Source of the DNA: Paenibacillus sp. BSR1-1
GTDB lineage: Bacteria; Bacillota; Bacilli; Bacillales; Cytobacillaceae
Reading direction: 5' to 3'
Assembly (NCBI RefSeq): GCF_030403775.1
Contig: NZ_JAQMWQ010000006.1
Coordinates: 124,001 to 188,000, forward strand
Length of the DNA stretch: 64,000 nt
Of the stretch, positions 18,318 to 27,026 are shown in pieces; positions within the stretch are counted from its first letter, which is position 1; each line of letters begins with the position of its first letter. Position numbers and translations under genes: made by a program. Below the pieces are notes generated by a model that did not search any database, had not been told where the DNA came from, and was given only the letters and a program-made list of their open reading frames with translations.

Positions 18318-18350
18318 AGGTTGACTCCGGCCAAGGGGGTCAACCTCTTT
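18318..18350 (+). terminator. Terminator of hxlR
   Basis: AGGTTGACTCC / GGGGTCAACCT stem followed by CTTTT; also positioned to end the convergent ger operon. Confidence 0.75.
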
Positions 18351-18360
18351 TCATGATAAT

Positions 18361-19452
18361 TTAATAATTATTTTTAGTATTTTGTAATGCCTCAAAATAA
18401 AGCTGATAATTAACTTTTATATTCATTTTTCCCCAAGCGGCTAACCATACCTTTTCGCTGATGGGTTTGGAAAAGGGGCTAAGGGTGTGTGTTCCGATTT
18501 GAAGAGGATCCACCTTCAGCTCTTGCATTTTTTTTATGAGGTCCGTCGTTTTCATTTCTAATTCAGTTTCAATTTCCTTATGAAGCTGCATCAGTTCATT
18601 TCCGTTGAGGATATTTTTATTACCTTGATATTCCTCAATTCTTCCATTTAGTTTCACGTTTATTGTAACTAGGGAAAGATTTTTATCTAAATCCACATTT
18701 ACTCTTGAGCGTAGATGTCCAATAACCACATCTAATTTGGGTATTGGAAAAAACTTCAAATAGTGATCATTGTCAAGAAGTTGAAATATTTGATCTTCGG
18801 TATTTTTGACTGTTTCTATTAATTTATCATTGCTAAAAAAAGCAGTCCCCTCATAAGTAAAGTTATCTTTCGCTACTTTGAAAACAGGAAGAACGGGATC
18901 TGAAAATGGTGAAAATAGCTTATTTTTATATTCATGCAAATTGACAATGGTCATTTCACCTTGTTTTTTCCTCTCATAGTGTTTTAGCATCCGATACAGG
19001 TAATAATCAAGGTTTTCTTGCTTCTTTGCTTGTCTGTTAATATATTCGTCAAAATTCCCTTTAACGATTACTAAATACATTCGTTGCGAAATATCATAGT
19101 CTGTCAATAGCGTGTTAATTAACTGAATAATCCCTTGTTTCGCTAATTCCTCATGAATTAAAAACATACGGAGTTGTCCAACCTTCAATTCACGATAATA
19201 TCTTAAATTAAAGTCTTTTCCTCCCTGTTTAAGGAGATCAACTTCTAGTGTTAATAAGCTTTTTGGCTCATTTACTAATGGAGGGACTAATGTACTCATT
19301 TTTATTTTTCGTTTTTCGCCTTTACTAATTGACCAAAAAGTGACAGGGGCAATATCTTCAATTGTGTTGTTCTCAACAAATGGGGCACATCCTGGAATCA
19401 TGACTAATGAAACAAAGATTCCCCAAACTAAAAGAATTTTCTTTCGTCTCAT
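18361..19452 (-). CDS. Germinant receptor C subunit (GerAC/GerKC family lipoprotein)
   Basis: Third gene of a gerA-type operon. ATG at 19452 overlaps the GerB stop (ATGA), giving MRRKKILLVWGIFVSLVMIPGC: a signal peptide with lipobox MIPGC. Longer in-frame starts up to 19530 would lie inside gerB. About 363 aa, normal for Ger(x)C. The protein is anchored to the outer face of the spore inner membrane and acts with the A and B subunits. Sequence is divergent, as usual for this subunit. Confidence 0.88.
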   Translation of the reverse strand: MRRKKILLVWGIFVSLVMIPGCAPFVENNTIEDIAPVTFWSISKGEKRKIKMSTLVPPLVNEPKSLLTLEVDLLKQGGKDFNLRYYRELKVGQLRMFLIHEELAKQGIIQLINTLLTDYDISQRMYLVIVKGNFDEYINRQAKKQENLDYYLYRMLKHYERKKQGEMTIVNLHEYKNKLFSPFSDPVLPVFKVAKDNFTYEGTAFFSNDKLIETVKNTEDQIFQLLDNDHYLKFFPIPKLDVVIGHLRSRVNVDLDKNLSLVTINVKLNGRIEEYQGNKNILNGNELMQLHKEIETELEMKTTDLIKKMQELKVDPLQIGTHTLSPFSKPISEKVWLAAWGKMNIKVNYQLYFEALQNTKNNY

Positions 19453-20570
19453 GCTTTTACACGCCCTTTTAGCTTTGTCAATAGTAGCAAGAATGTTGGG
19501 ACGATAAAGTAAGTTATTCCACTTAACCAAATTTGAATATTCAGGAGAATATTCTGTTCCGTTTTAATGGACCAAATCCAATTATTCACAAATACAAAGC
19601 AGAGAAATAACACAATACAAGTGACAGCAAAACCCATACGTGAAGGTTGGGTACTTGTTTTTTTTAGAATGATTCTTGTAGCCCCATATATACATAACAA
19701 GAAAATTGATAAAGCAAAAACCAATACAAACATATGTAGTGAAATCAGGATAATATCCAGTCGTTCAAACATGGGAGATTGTAAATATCGAATCATATGA
19801 ATAATAGGGTATTTACTTTTACTTAAATAATTTGAACCGAAAAAGAATAAACTCGCAATAAACAATAGCAAATACTCTGAAGTAGAAAGAGCATTCGCAT
19901 AGGTTAAATATTTACGCATTTTTTGTTGTGGTTTGATCCAAGGAATTAAACAGATTAAATACTCTGGTCCTGAATATGAAGACCAAATGAGTAACAATCC
20001 TTTCCATGAATCAGTTGTCCAATTTGTTGGTATCAAGGGATACAAATCATGTAATGCAGCGATTGGTGGAATAAAAAAGGGAAAATATAAAAAAATTATC
20101 CAAAAAACACATAAAAAAACAATTACCACAAACCGTATGGTATTTTTCATTCCTAATGAAGCAACATAGGAGCTCGTAAGAAGAATGAAAAAAATAATCC
20201 AATTTGAATTCATTGATGGGAAAATAAAATCATGAATGACTTCTAAGTATCCGAGTGTGATCACCGTTATTTTGATTAGTATCAATATAAGGCCAATAAA
20301 AGTCAAAAGCCTTACCATTCGAACACCAAAAAGCTCTACAAAACCTTGATATCCCTTTTTAGCATAATTTGATTCTAGCCATTTGCATAACAGCCTTATA
20401 TTGAGTTGGGAAAAGATTGCCATTGCAACAATGCCCCAAATCATAAACGGGTGTAATAGGTAGGTAGGCAATAAAAAAAATAGGAAAAGCATTTGGAAAC
20501 GGTTGACGATGAAAAAGACATAGATTCCGTCCATTTTAGATGATTTATCAAATAAGGAAAATGTAGTCAA
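19449..20570 (-). CDS. Germinant receptor B subunit (GerAB-type permease)
   Basis: 373-aa spore germination permease of the APC superfamily with ~10 hydrophobic segments. Visible: PTYLLHPFMIWGIVAMAIFS early, FVELFGVRMVRLLTFIGLIL, and PIIHMIRYLQSPMFERLDII near residue 270, the B-subunit signature region. It follows gerA by 7 nt and overlaps gerC by 4 nt. Expected to bind the germinant in the spore inner membrane; germinant unknown. Confidence 0.9.
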   Translation of the reverse strand: MTTFSLFDKSSKMDGIYVFFIVNRFQMLFLFFLLPTYLLHPFMIWGIVAMAIFSQLNIRLLCKWLESNYAKKGYQGFVELFGVRMVRLLTFIGLILILIKITVITLGYLEVIHDFIFPSMNSNWIIFFILLTSSYVASLGMKNTIRFVVIVFLCVFWIIFLYFPFFIPPIAALHDLYPLIPTNWTTDSWKGLLLIWSSYSGPEYLICLIPWIKPQQKMRKYLTYANALSTSEYLLLFIASLFFFGSNYLSKSKYPIIHMIRYLQSPMFERLDIILISLHMFVLVFALSIFLLCIYGATRIILKKTSTQPSRMGFAVTCIVLFLCFVFVNNWIWSIKTEQNILLNIQIWLSGITYFIVPTFLLLLTKLKGRVKA

Positions 20571-20577
20571 CTTTGAG

Positions 20578-22059
20578 TCACATCCTTCGTTTGTATCTCC
20601 ATTTCTGTAAAGGGTGTAAATGATCCGGACGGGATTTCATGTTTATTAAAGGCCCTCTAATAAAGAGATCGATCCAGTCCTTCCAGTAAAATGGAGCGAT
20701 TGGTGAAAAATAGGGTTGTTTTAAGGAAGTAAGACCATTTAGATGTGCCAAAATGGCAACAGCTCCCATGGCAATGCCAAAAACACCAAAAAAGGATGAA
20801 AGGAGAAGAAAACAAAATTGAATGAGTGTATTTGCCTTCGTCATCAAATAGTTTGGTACTAAAAATGAGGAGATAGTTGAAATACAAACTAATACAATTA
20901 ATACTTTACTCGCAAACCCCGCTTGAACCGCTGCTTGACCGATAACTATACCACCAATCACCCCTAAGGTTTGACTTGATTTGGTCGGCATCCGTAAACT
21001 AGCTTCTTTTATGATTTCAAGAATAGTTAACATTAATATTGCTTCCCAAAATGGTGTAAAAGGTAGTTTACTTCTAGATTCCACTATAACAAATAGTATT
21101 TGTAAGGGAATCATTTGATAATGGTGGGTTGTTAGTGCAACATATAATGGTATCAGTGTGACGGACAGAAAAAAGCTTAAATATCGAATAATTCTTAAAA
21201 AACTTGCAACCGGCCAACGATTAATATAATCCTCAGGTGATTGGAAAAGGTGAAAAAAGGTGATTGGTGCAATTAATACAAACGGTGTGTTCTCTACCAA
21301 GATAGTTAATTTACCGAGCCCTAAGGAATAAGCACAAACATCTGGGCGGTCAGTTTGTTGGAATTGTGGAAAAATACTGTGATGATGTTCCTCCATAAAT
21401 GCCGCTACCTGGGATGAATCGAAAAATAAATCAAAGTTAATTTCAGAGATTTTCTTTCTTGCTATTGATATATATTCAGGATTGGTTAACCCGTCTATGT
21501 ACATTAGGACAATCGTTGTTTCACTTAATGAACCTACTTTATATTTCTCTGTTTTTAATTCAGTAATAGGAAGTCTTCTGCGTATGAGGGTGATATTTGG
21601 TTCTAATTGTTCAGTGAAACTATCTTTTGCACCGTATAAAATTGTTTCTGTTTCAGAGGTTTCAATCCCCCTACTTAATTCGTTAGGAAGAGGAATGACC
21701 AACCATTGTTCTTGGATACAATCATTCAGAAGTACAGCACCGGTGAGGAGTAATTTCTGTGCCTCTTCAAGTAAGTGGATCTTCATTACTTTAGGTGTGG
21801 CTATGCTTTCGTAAATCATGGCATGTGGACATTGGATAACAGGTTCTATTATCGATTCATTCAAACGATCCTGGTCAATTAAGGTTCTTAAATAGATTAA
21901 GACAACTTTTTGATCATTAAGTGTAGTGCGTTCGATTATCTCTACATCGTCCATATTGTCTAAAACCTGTTTTAGAGAGTCTAGTGATATCTTCCTTTGC
22001 ACAGGTTGTTGTGTGTCACTACTATCATTAGCAATTCTTTTACCCTTTTTCCAAAACAT
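20578..22059 (-). CDS. Germinant receptor A subunit (GerAA/GerKA family)
   Basis: 493-aa A subunit: large N-terminal soluble domain (residues 1-260) with ILYGAKDSFTEQLEPNITLI and RRRLPI, PEYISIARKKISEINFDLFF, and ENTPFVLIAPITFFHLFQSP-EDYINRW. Then 4-5 membrane segments with PLYVALTTHHYQMIPL, LMLTILEIIKEASLRMP, and QTLGVIGGIVIGQAAVQAG. First gene of a complete A-B-C operon; forms the oligomeric ion channel in current receptor models. A sigma-G-like promoter lies 70 bp upstream. Confidence 0.93.
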   Translation of the reverse strand: MFWKKGKRIANDSSDTQQPVQRKISLDSLKQVLDNMDDVEIIERTTLNDQKVVLIYLRTLIDQDRLNESIIEPVIQCPHAMIYESIATPKVMKIHLLEEAQKLLLTGAVLLNDCIQEQWLVIPLPNELSRGIETSETETILYGAKDSFTEQLEPNITLIRRRLPITELKTEKYKVGSLSETTIVLMYIDGLTNPEYISIARKKISEINFDLFFDSSQVAAFMEEHHHSIFPQFQQTDRPDVCAYSLGLGKLTILVENTPFVLIAPITFFHLFQSPEDYINRWPVASFLRIIRYLSFFLSVTLIPLYVALTTHHYQMIPLQILFVIVESRSKLPFTPFWEAILMLTILEIIKEASLRMPTKSSQTLGVIGGIVIGQAAVQAGFASKVLIVLVCISTISSFLVPNYLMTKANTLIQFCFLLLSSFFGVFGIAMGAVAILAHLNGLTSLKQPYFSPIAPFYWKDWIDLFIRGPLINMKSRPDHLHPLQKWRYKRRM

Positions 22060-22128
22060 AAAAATCCCTCACTGATATAAGCTGCCATTTGTTCACTTTA
22101 GAAAAAGTGTAATGGTAATTCTTCCTAT

Positions 22129-22158
22129 TAGTATGAAAAAGAAAAGATTATTTTATCC
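22129..22158 (-). promoter_or_regulatory. Sigma-G-like promoter of the ger operon
   Basis: On the minus strand: -35 GGATA (22154-22158), 18-bp spacer, -10 CATACTA (22129-22135). This agrees with the sigma-G pattern (gHATR, 17-18 bp, CATnnTA) expected for forespore-expressed receptors. Confidence 0.65.
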
Positions 22159-22195
22159 TAATAAAATAAGGTAGGGGAAACTATATAAATTTTAC

Positions 22196-22234
22196 AGTAT
22201 AGTTTTTTTCACTATGTAATGAAAAAGTGCGTAC
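22196..22234 (-). promoter_or_regulatory. Two-palindrome regulatory element, copy C
   Basis: Reverse complement reads AAGTACGCACTT, then TTACATAGTG, then AAAACTATACT, matching copies A and B. It lies between gerA (minus) and the nitrilase gene (plus), ~70 bp before the latter's ATG. Confidence 0.5.
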
Positions 22235-22303
22235 TTGTTCAAATTTTTCATTTCGCTAATAATAGGATTAAATTATTATTACAAATAGAAAGAAGGGGAT
22301 AGT

Positions 22304-23167
22304 ATGCAAATGAGAGTATCAGCCGTTCAGTATTCTCTTCATACCATTAGCTCTTTTAAAGAGTTTGCAGACCAGGTGGAGCATTATATAAAAACAGCAG
22401 AAGAATTCGGATCCGATTTTATAATTTTCCCTGAATTTTTCACTACTCAACTTATGTCCATTGGCAACGATAAAGGGGAAGCATCAACCATCCAAGAATT
22501 ACCTGATTATACCGATCAGTACCGGTCGTTATTTATCGAACTTGCCAAACACTATAAGATGCACATTATAGGTGGGACACATGTGATTCGTAAGGGTGAT
22601 CGCCTTTATAACGTTGCTCATATGTTTTACCCGGATGGAAGAGTGGTGGAACAAGCGAAACTTCATATAACTCCAACAGAGGTACATGAGTGGAATATGA
22701 GTCCCGGAGACGGTCTGGAAGTTTTCGAGACTGAAAAAGGGAAAATCGCTATGTTAACGTGCTATGACATTGAATTTCCGGAAATCGTTCGTATGGCAAA
22801 GGCGAAAGGAGCAGATGTCATTTTCTGTCCATCATGTACAGACGATCGCCACGGCTTTCACCGTGTTCGTTACACAAGTCATGCAAGAGCCATAGAAAAT
22901 CAAGTCTATGTTGTCACAACTGGTACGGTCGGTGCGCTGCCAACCGTTGATTTCATGCGTGCCAATTTTGGCCAGGCAGTTGTCATCACACCAAATGACA
23001 TTCCATTCCCGCCAAAAGGGATTTTGGTAGAAGGTGAGATTAATCAGGATATGATCGTTACAGCTGACTTGAATTTAGAGCTATTATATCAAGTCCGTGA
23101 AAAAGGATCGGTGACCACATGGCGTGACCGACGCAAAGATCTTTACCCAGATTGGGAAACAAAATAA
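22304..23167 (+). CDS. Carbon-nitrogen hydrolase (YhcX C-terminal half)
   Basis: 287-aa nitrilase-superfamily amidohydrolase with the Glu-Lys-Cys triad: E in DFIIFPEFFTTQLM, K in VEQAKLHITPTEVHEW, C in AMLTCYDIEFPEI; also FCPSCTDDRHGFHRVRY. It corresponds to the C-terminal half of B. subtilis YhcX (GNAT-nitrilase fusion), while the GNAT half is the separate next gene, 32 nt downstream. ATG behind AAGGGGAT. Substrate unknown. Confidence 0.85.
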   Translation: MQMRVSAVQYSLHTISSFKEFADQVEHYIKTAEEFGSDFIIFPEFFTTQLMSIGNDKGEASTIQELPDYTDQYRSLFIELAKHYKMHIIGGTHVIRKGDRLYNVAHMFYPDGRVVEQAKLHITPTEVHEWNMSPGDGLEVFETEKGKIAMLTCYDIEFPEIVRMAKAKGADVIFCPSCTDDRHGFHRVRYTSHARAIENQVYVVTTGTVGALPTVDFMRANFGQAVVITPNDIPFPPKGILVEGEINQDMIVTADLNLELLYQVREKGSVTTWRDRRKDLYPDWETK

Positions 23168-23199
23168 GCTGATTTATACAATGAAATGGGGGAATACTC

Positions 23200-23871
23200 A
23201 TGTATCGAAAAGAATTTTTCGTTTTCGACCAAGACAAACCTGTTCCAGTTGTCATCCGAAATTATGAAAAGAAGGACTTTCCTGACTTAATTCGTATTCA
23301 ACAGGAAAGCTTTCCTCCTCCATTTCCATCTGAATTATGGTGGAATGAAGAGCAACTAAATAATCATGTGACTCTTTTTCCACAGGGAGCTTTATTTATC
23401 GAAGTGGATGGTGAAATAGCTGGGTCTATGACTGGACTTCTTGTCGAATTTGATCCTCAACATCCAGAACATTCCTGGGAAGAAATAACGGATAATGGCT
23501 ATATCCGGAACCACAACCCAAAAGGGAATACCTTATACGTTGTCGATATTGGTGTCCGTCCAGCTTTTCGAAAGTTAGGTTTAGGCAAGTGGTTGATGTT
23601 TTCTATGTATGATGTTGTTGTTCATTTGGGGTTGGAAAGACTGCTTGGTGGGGGTAGGATGCCAGGTTATCACAAACATGCGAATGAAAAGTCACCTGAA
23701 CAATATATAGATGCTGTGGTAAAAGGTGAGCTGAAGGATCCAGTTATCACTTTTCTCCTCCGTTGCGGCCGTACACCAGTAAAAGTAGTAGCAAATTATT
23801 TAGAGGATGAAGAATCGTATAATTATGGCACGCTAATGGAATGGAAAAATCCGTTTTCCCATTTAAAATAA
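23200..23871 (+). CDS. GNAT acetyltransferase (YhcX N-terminal half)
   Basis: 223-aa GNAT with IRIQQESFPPPFPSELWWNE, NGYIRNHNPKGNTLYVVDIG, acetyl-CoA loop RKLGLGKWLM, RLLGGGRMPGYHKHANE and C-terminal NYLEDEESYNYGTLMEWKNP, matching the N-terminal part of B. subtilis YhcX. Co-transcribed with the nitrilase gene. The pair probably acts on the same amide/amine metabolite. SD ATGGGGG precedes the ATG. Confidence 0.83.
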   Translation: MYRKEFFVFDQDKPVPVVIRNYEKKDFPDLIRIQQESFPPPFPSELWWNEEQLNNHVTLFPQGALFIEVDGEIAGSMTGLLVEFDPQHPEHSWEEITDNGYIRNHNPKGNTLYVVDIGVRPAFRKLGLGKWLMFSMYDVVVHLGLERLLGGGRMPGYHKHANEKSPEQYIDAVVKGELKDPVITFLLRCGRTPVKVVANYLEDEESYNYGTLMEWKNPFSHLK

Positions 23872-23889
23872 AGAAAAAGAGATGATCCA

Positions 23890-24240
23890 ATGGAATATAG
23901 TAGAATTACCAATATCAGCGATCCGTTATTTAAACAAATGCATCAATTAATGCAAGATGTGTTCCCCCCAGAAGGAGTACTAGAATTTGATCTTTGGAAA
24001 GAACCGTTAGAAGATCCAGGTATCCGTGTTTTTGTTGCTGTTCATAAAGAAAAAGTAGTGGGCGCAACTGAGTACCGTTATTATGAAGATTTTAATGTAG
24101 CAATGACGGATTTTACAATTATTGGCCAAGCAGGCTTAGGCATCGGTCCATTTTTAGCGAATAATAGACTAGAAGATCTGAATGAAATGAGGTCTTTGTG
24201 TATTGACACCACTCGAAATTTCTTGATAAACGTCATATGT
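23890..24240 (+). pseudogene. GNAT acetyltransferase, 3' truncated
   Basis: Begins as an intact GNAT-like protein (MEYSRITNISDPLFKQMHQL, RVFVAVHKEKVVGATEYRYY, MTDFTIIGQAGLGIGPFLA). From about nt 24190 the frame reads antisense through a serine-recombinase relic and stops at 24240. The acetyl-CoA binding half is absent. Third gene after the YhcX pair, 18 nt downstream. Confidence 0.7.
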
Positions 24241-24358
24241 TAACTTATGTTGCTTTACAAGTTTGGTAAGTGCATTTCGATGACTTGTTAAAAATTTCCT
24301 CGATATCCAGTTGTTCTTAATTCCTTGATAAACGTAAATAAATTGCAGCCAACGCCAT
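24190..24358 (-). pseudogene. Serine recombinase N-terminal relic
   Basis: Minus strand from ATG 24358 (preceded by GAGGGA) reads MALAAIYLRLSRN, then TAA, LDIEEI, then after a one-base frameshift LTSHRNALTKLVKQHKLTYD and VYQEISSGVNTQRPHF. This is the N-terminal catalytic domain start of a large serine recombinase (AIYxRLSR, YEEISSGxNxxRP). Everything downstream is gone and the piece abuts the truncated GNAT gene. Confidence 0.7.
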
Positions 24359-24442
24359 TTCTATCCCTCAAATATGTCATATTAAAATCATATCACATAA
24401 CCAATAAAAATAGTAAGTTAATATCTATTAAAGGAATGAAAG

Positions 24443-24473
24443 GATGAGGTCCATCTAAAGGACTCTTTTTTTA
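24443..24473 (+). terminator. Probable terminator
   Basis: GAGGTCC ATCTAAA GGACTC with one bulge, followed by a run of seven T. Lies in the 24359-24633 gap, which otherwise holds only the operator and cre sites listed next. Confidence 0.5.
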
Positions 24474-24526
24474 TGGATATATAAATTTTAGTTATGATTA
24501 TATAATAATCATTGAATTTACTTAAA

Positions 24527-24552
24527 TTGGATTTATGCTAGAATTAATCCAA
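24527..24552. promoter_or_regulatory. Inverted repeat upstream of MFS gene
   Basis: TTGGATT N12 AATCCAA, ~80 bp before the MFS start; a plausible site for the LysR regulator encoded downstream. Confidence 0.4.
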
Positions 24553-24577
24553 CATTAATAAAATTCTGAACTATTAA

Positions 24578-24593
24578 ATGGAAACGCTTCCTT
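24578..24593 (+). promoter_or_regulatory. cre-like site (CcpA)
   Basis: ATGGAAACGCTTCCTT fits the cre pattern WTGNAARCGNWWNCAW at 15 of 16 positions. It lies 41 bp before the MFS start, suggesting carbon catabolite repression. Confidence 0.6.
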
Positions 24594-24633
24594 TTAGTAG
24601 GTGATGAAAAAATGAAATAATGGAGTGAGTGGA

Positions 24634-25872
24634 ATGGAGCTGTATGCTAGCAGAAATCGGAAAATGATGATTATGGGTCTTTTATTTTTTGGAATGGTTT
24701 TAAGTTTTTTTGACCGAGTAGCCATTAATGTGGCGGTTATTCCTATGGGGAAAGAGTTTCATCTTACAACGTCCCAGACGGGTTTGCTTATTAGTATATT
24801 TTTTATTAGTTACTCGCTCATGCAGCCGCTAGGCGGATGGATGACAGATAAATTTGGTGCAAGGGTCATGATTACTTTTTCACTCTTTAGTTGGTCTTTG
24901 TTTACGTTATTGACTGGATTTGCTTGGTCATTTGTTTCATTATTATTCATTCGTTTTATTTTTGGCTTAGGGGAAGGTCCTTTTTATCCGTCTAGTATGT
25001 CTACCATTCGGGATTATTTCCCGCAAAAGGAACGCGGTAGGGCCAATTCCTTTTTCCTTTCTGCTCAAAACATAGGTGGAATATTAGGAACCGCTCTTGC
25101 TGCAGCCATGGTGGCAGCAATCGGATGGAGAGGGATGTTTTCTTTTGCCGGTATTTTAGGCATGATTGTAGCCTTCGGATTTTGGTTTATCCTGAAGCCG
25201 CAACGCACCCAGGAGAAGAAGGTAAGCAGCAAGAAACAAAACAAAGTTCCCTTGAAGCTTTTATTAAAAATAGAAAACATTTGGAAGATTATCTCGTTTA
25301 AATTTCTATCGAATATTATTAACTACGGTCTGATCACCTGGATGCCTATTTATTTAGTAAAAGAAAAAGGAGTGGATTTTGTCGCTGCAGGAAGTTTACT
25401 GGCCATTCCTTATATTATCGGCTTTTTTATGTTTAATGTTAGCGGATGGGTTCTCGATAAGTTTATGGCCGGTAAGGAGAAGTATCTTGCCGCTGCAGGT
25501 GCTCTTGCTTCTGCCATTTTCCTTTATTTCATGGCAAATGCCACGTCTATTGCAATGATTATTACGTTTCTAACCCTCAATTCCATAGCATTATCTTTCT
25601 TCGGAACTGTTCTTTATACGATTATTATCAAATATTCGCCAAAGGAACTTACGGGTTCTGCTTCTGGGCTCGTAACATCTGCTGGCCAAATTGCCGGTGC
25701 GGTTTCTCCATCAGCAATCGGCTTAATTATTAGCTTATTTAAGGGCTCCTATAATGCAGCCTTCTGGTTTTTAGTTATAGCAGCGTTAGTAGGGACGGTT
25801 ATTGCCCTTTCCATAAAAAATAATTCAGCCCAACCATCAAAAGAATTTGAAAATAAAACAGCAGCCGTTTAA
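24634..25872 (+). CDS. MFS transporter, anion:cation symporter family
   Basis: 412-aa, 12-segment MFS protein of the ACS (hexuronate/tartrate/phthalate-type) group: FFGMVLSFFDRVAINVAVIP in TM1, GGWMTDKFGARVMI in the loop 2-3 motif, and RFIFGLGEGPFYPSSMSTIR, a strong ACS signature. ATG at 24634 sits 5 nt behind TGGAGTGAG; the in-frame GTG at 24625 is inside that site. Followed by a LysR gene, an acyl-CoA dehydrogenase and a CoA ligase, so it probably imports an organic acid. Confidence 0.85.
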   Translation: MELYASRNRKMMIMGLLFFGMVLSFFDRVAINVAVIPMGKEFHLTTSQTGLLISIFFISYSLMQPLGGWMTDKFGARVMITFSLFSWSLFTLLTGFAWSFVSLLFIRFIFGLGEGPFYPSSMSTIRDYFPQKERGRANSFFLSAQNIGGILGTALAAAMVAAIGWRGMFSFAGILGMIVAFGFWFILKPQRTQEKKVSSKKQNKVPLKLLLKIENIWKIISFKFLSNIINYGLITWMPIYLVKEKGVDFVAAGSLLAIPYIIGFFMFNVSGWVLDKFMAGKEKYLAAAGALASAIFLYFMANATSIAMIITFLTLNSIALSFFGTVLYTIIIKYSPKELTGSASGLVTSAGQIAGAVSPSAIGLIISLFKGSYNAAFWFLVIAALVGTVIALSIKNNSAQPSKEFENKTAAV

Positions 25873-25953
25873 AAAAACAGTTTTCTCTATGATTTGAACA
25901 GACCTACTATTCGATGTATGATTCAATTAAGAGAGATAGGGGGAGAATCATCC

Positions 25954-26862
25954 ATGAATATTGAACAATTGGAATATATCATAAAGGTTGCCGAAATGCG
26001 TTCCATTTCCACCGCCTCAGAAAGCCTCCATATTTCCCAAGCCGGAATTAGTATGGCCATAACGAGCTTGGAGAAGGAATTGGGTATTAAAATCTTCAAA
26101 CGTTCACGATTAGGTACGATTCCCACAGATGAGGGAAAGGAAATCATCCAAAAAGCATATGAGGTATTGAGTAAGCTCGAAGAAATAAAAGACAAGGCTC
26201 AAATGCATACAGGGACGATGGAGAAAGAGCTGCGCCTTTCATCTACCCAAGGCCTATTTCTTACGGTCTTGCCCAAATCATTAGCCTTATTCAAGAAAAA
26301 GTACCCGGAAGTTAATATCGTTATCGAAGAAAAAGGCGGACAAGAAGTTGTTAATGATGTCTTGAATAATAAGATTGACATCGGACTTTTAAATATCCCA
26401 CAGAAAAATCCGAGAGAAGATGAGTTAGATTTTCAAACCTTGATGGAGGCAAAGATAATCGTATCAGTCAGCGGGAATTCTCCTTTAGCCGGCAGGAAAA
26501 GCATTACACCGCAGGAGTTACTGGATCAGAATCTAGTTTTTTATAATGGTCCAAAAATGAAAGAGTATATCAAGGAATTTTTTGACCAATATGGAGAAAT
26601 GAAGGTTTTATTTTTAACCAATAATACAGAGATTATTAAGAAAACGGTTGCGGAAGGATTGGCGATTTCATTATCATTTGAAATCGGTATTAACAGTGAT
26701 CCATATTACCAAACTGGTGATCTTGTCCCAATACCCTTGGTTAATCTAAATAACAATACCATGAAACTCGGGTTTGTTCGCTCTAAAAAACAGAACTTTT
26801 CAAAGGCAGCCAAAGAGTTCATCAAATGTCTGGAGTTCTATACTACTACTTTAAAATATTAG
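25954..26862 (+). CDS. LysR-family regulator
   Basis: 302-aa LTTR: HTH MNIEQLEYIIKVAEMRSIST followed by ASESLHISQAGISMAI, then the substrate-binding core. ATG 25954 follows GGGGGAG; an upstream in-frame ATG at 25894 is rejected. Clearly paralogous to the LysR at 29861-30778 (shared SRxGTIPTDEGK..IQKAYE). Probably controls the MFS gene before it and the acyl-CoA genes after it. Confidence 0.87.
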   Translation: MNIEQLEYIIKVAEMRSISTASESLHISQAGISMAITSLEKELGIKIFKRSRLGTIPTDEGKEIIQKAYEVLSKLEEIKDKAQMHTGTMEKELRLSSTQGLFLTVLPKSLALFKKKYPEVNIVIEEKGGQEVVNDVLNNKIDIGLLNIPQKNPREDELDFQTLMEAKIIVSVSGNSPLAGRKSITPQELLDQNLVFYNGPKMKEYIKEFFDQYGEMKVLFLTNNTEIIKKTVAEGLAISLSFEIGINSDPYYQTGDLVPIPLVNLNNNTMKLGFVRSKKQNFSKAAKEFIKCLEFYTTTLKY

Positions 26863-26894
26863 TTTCCTATCAACGATAGGGGACTAATTTTTTT
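26860..26894 (+). terminator. Terminator after LysR gene
   Basis: TAGTTTCCTATC / GATAGGGGACTA stem (two G-U pairs), 3-nt loop, then TTTTTTT. Starts at the stop codon. Confidence 0.75.
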
Positions 26895-27026
26895 GGGGGA
26901 TTACATCATTAAAACTTAAGTATATATAATAATTGTTTATTTTACTTAAAAATAATTTATATATATAATTTGTTTAAGATTTAAAATATTTAAACAATAT
27001 TAAAAAAACTGAAAGAAGGGAAACCG

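Noticed and set aside
24190..24358. Insertion sequence
   Set aside because: The protein pattern is a serine recombinase start, and no terminal inverted repeats or target duplications were found.
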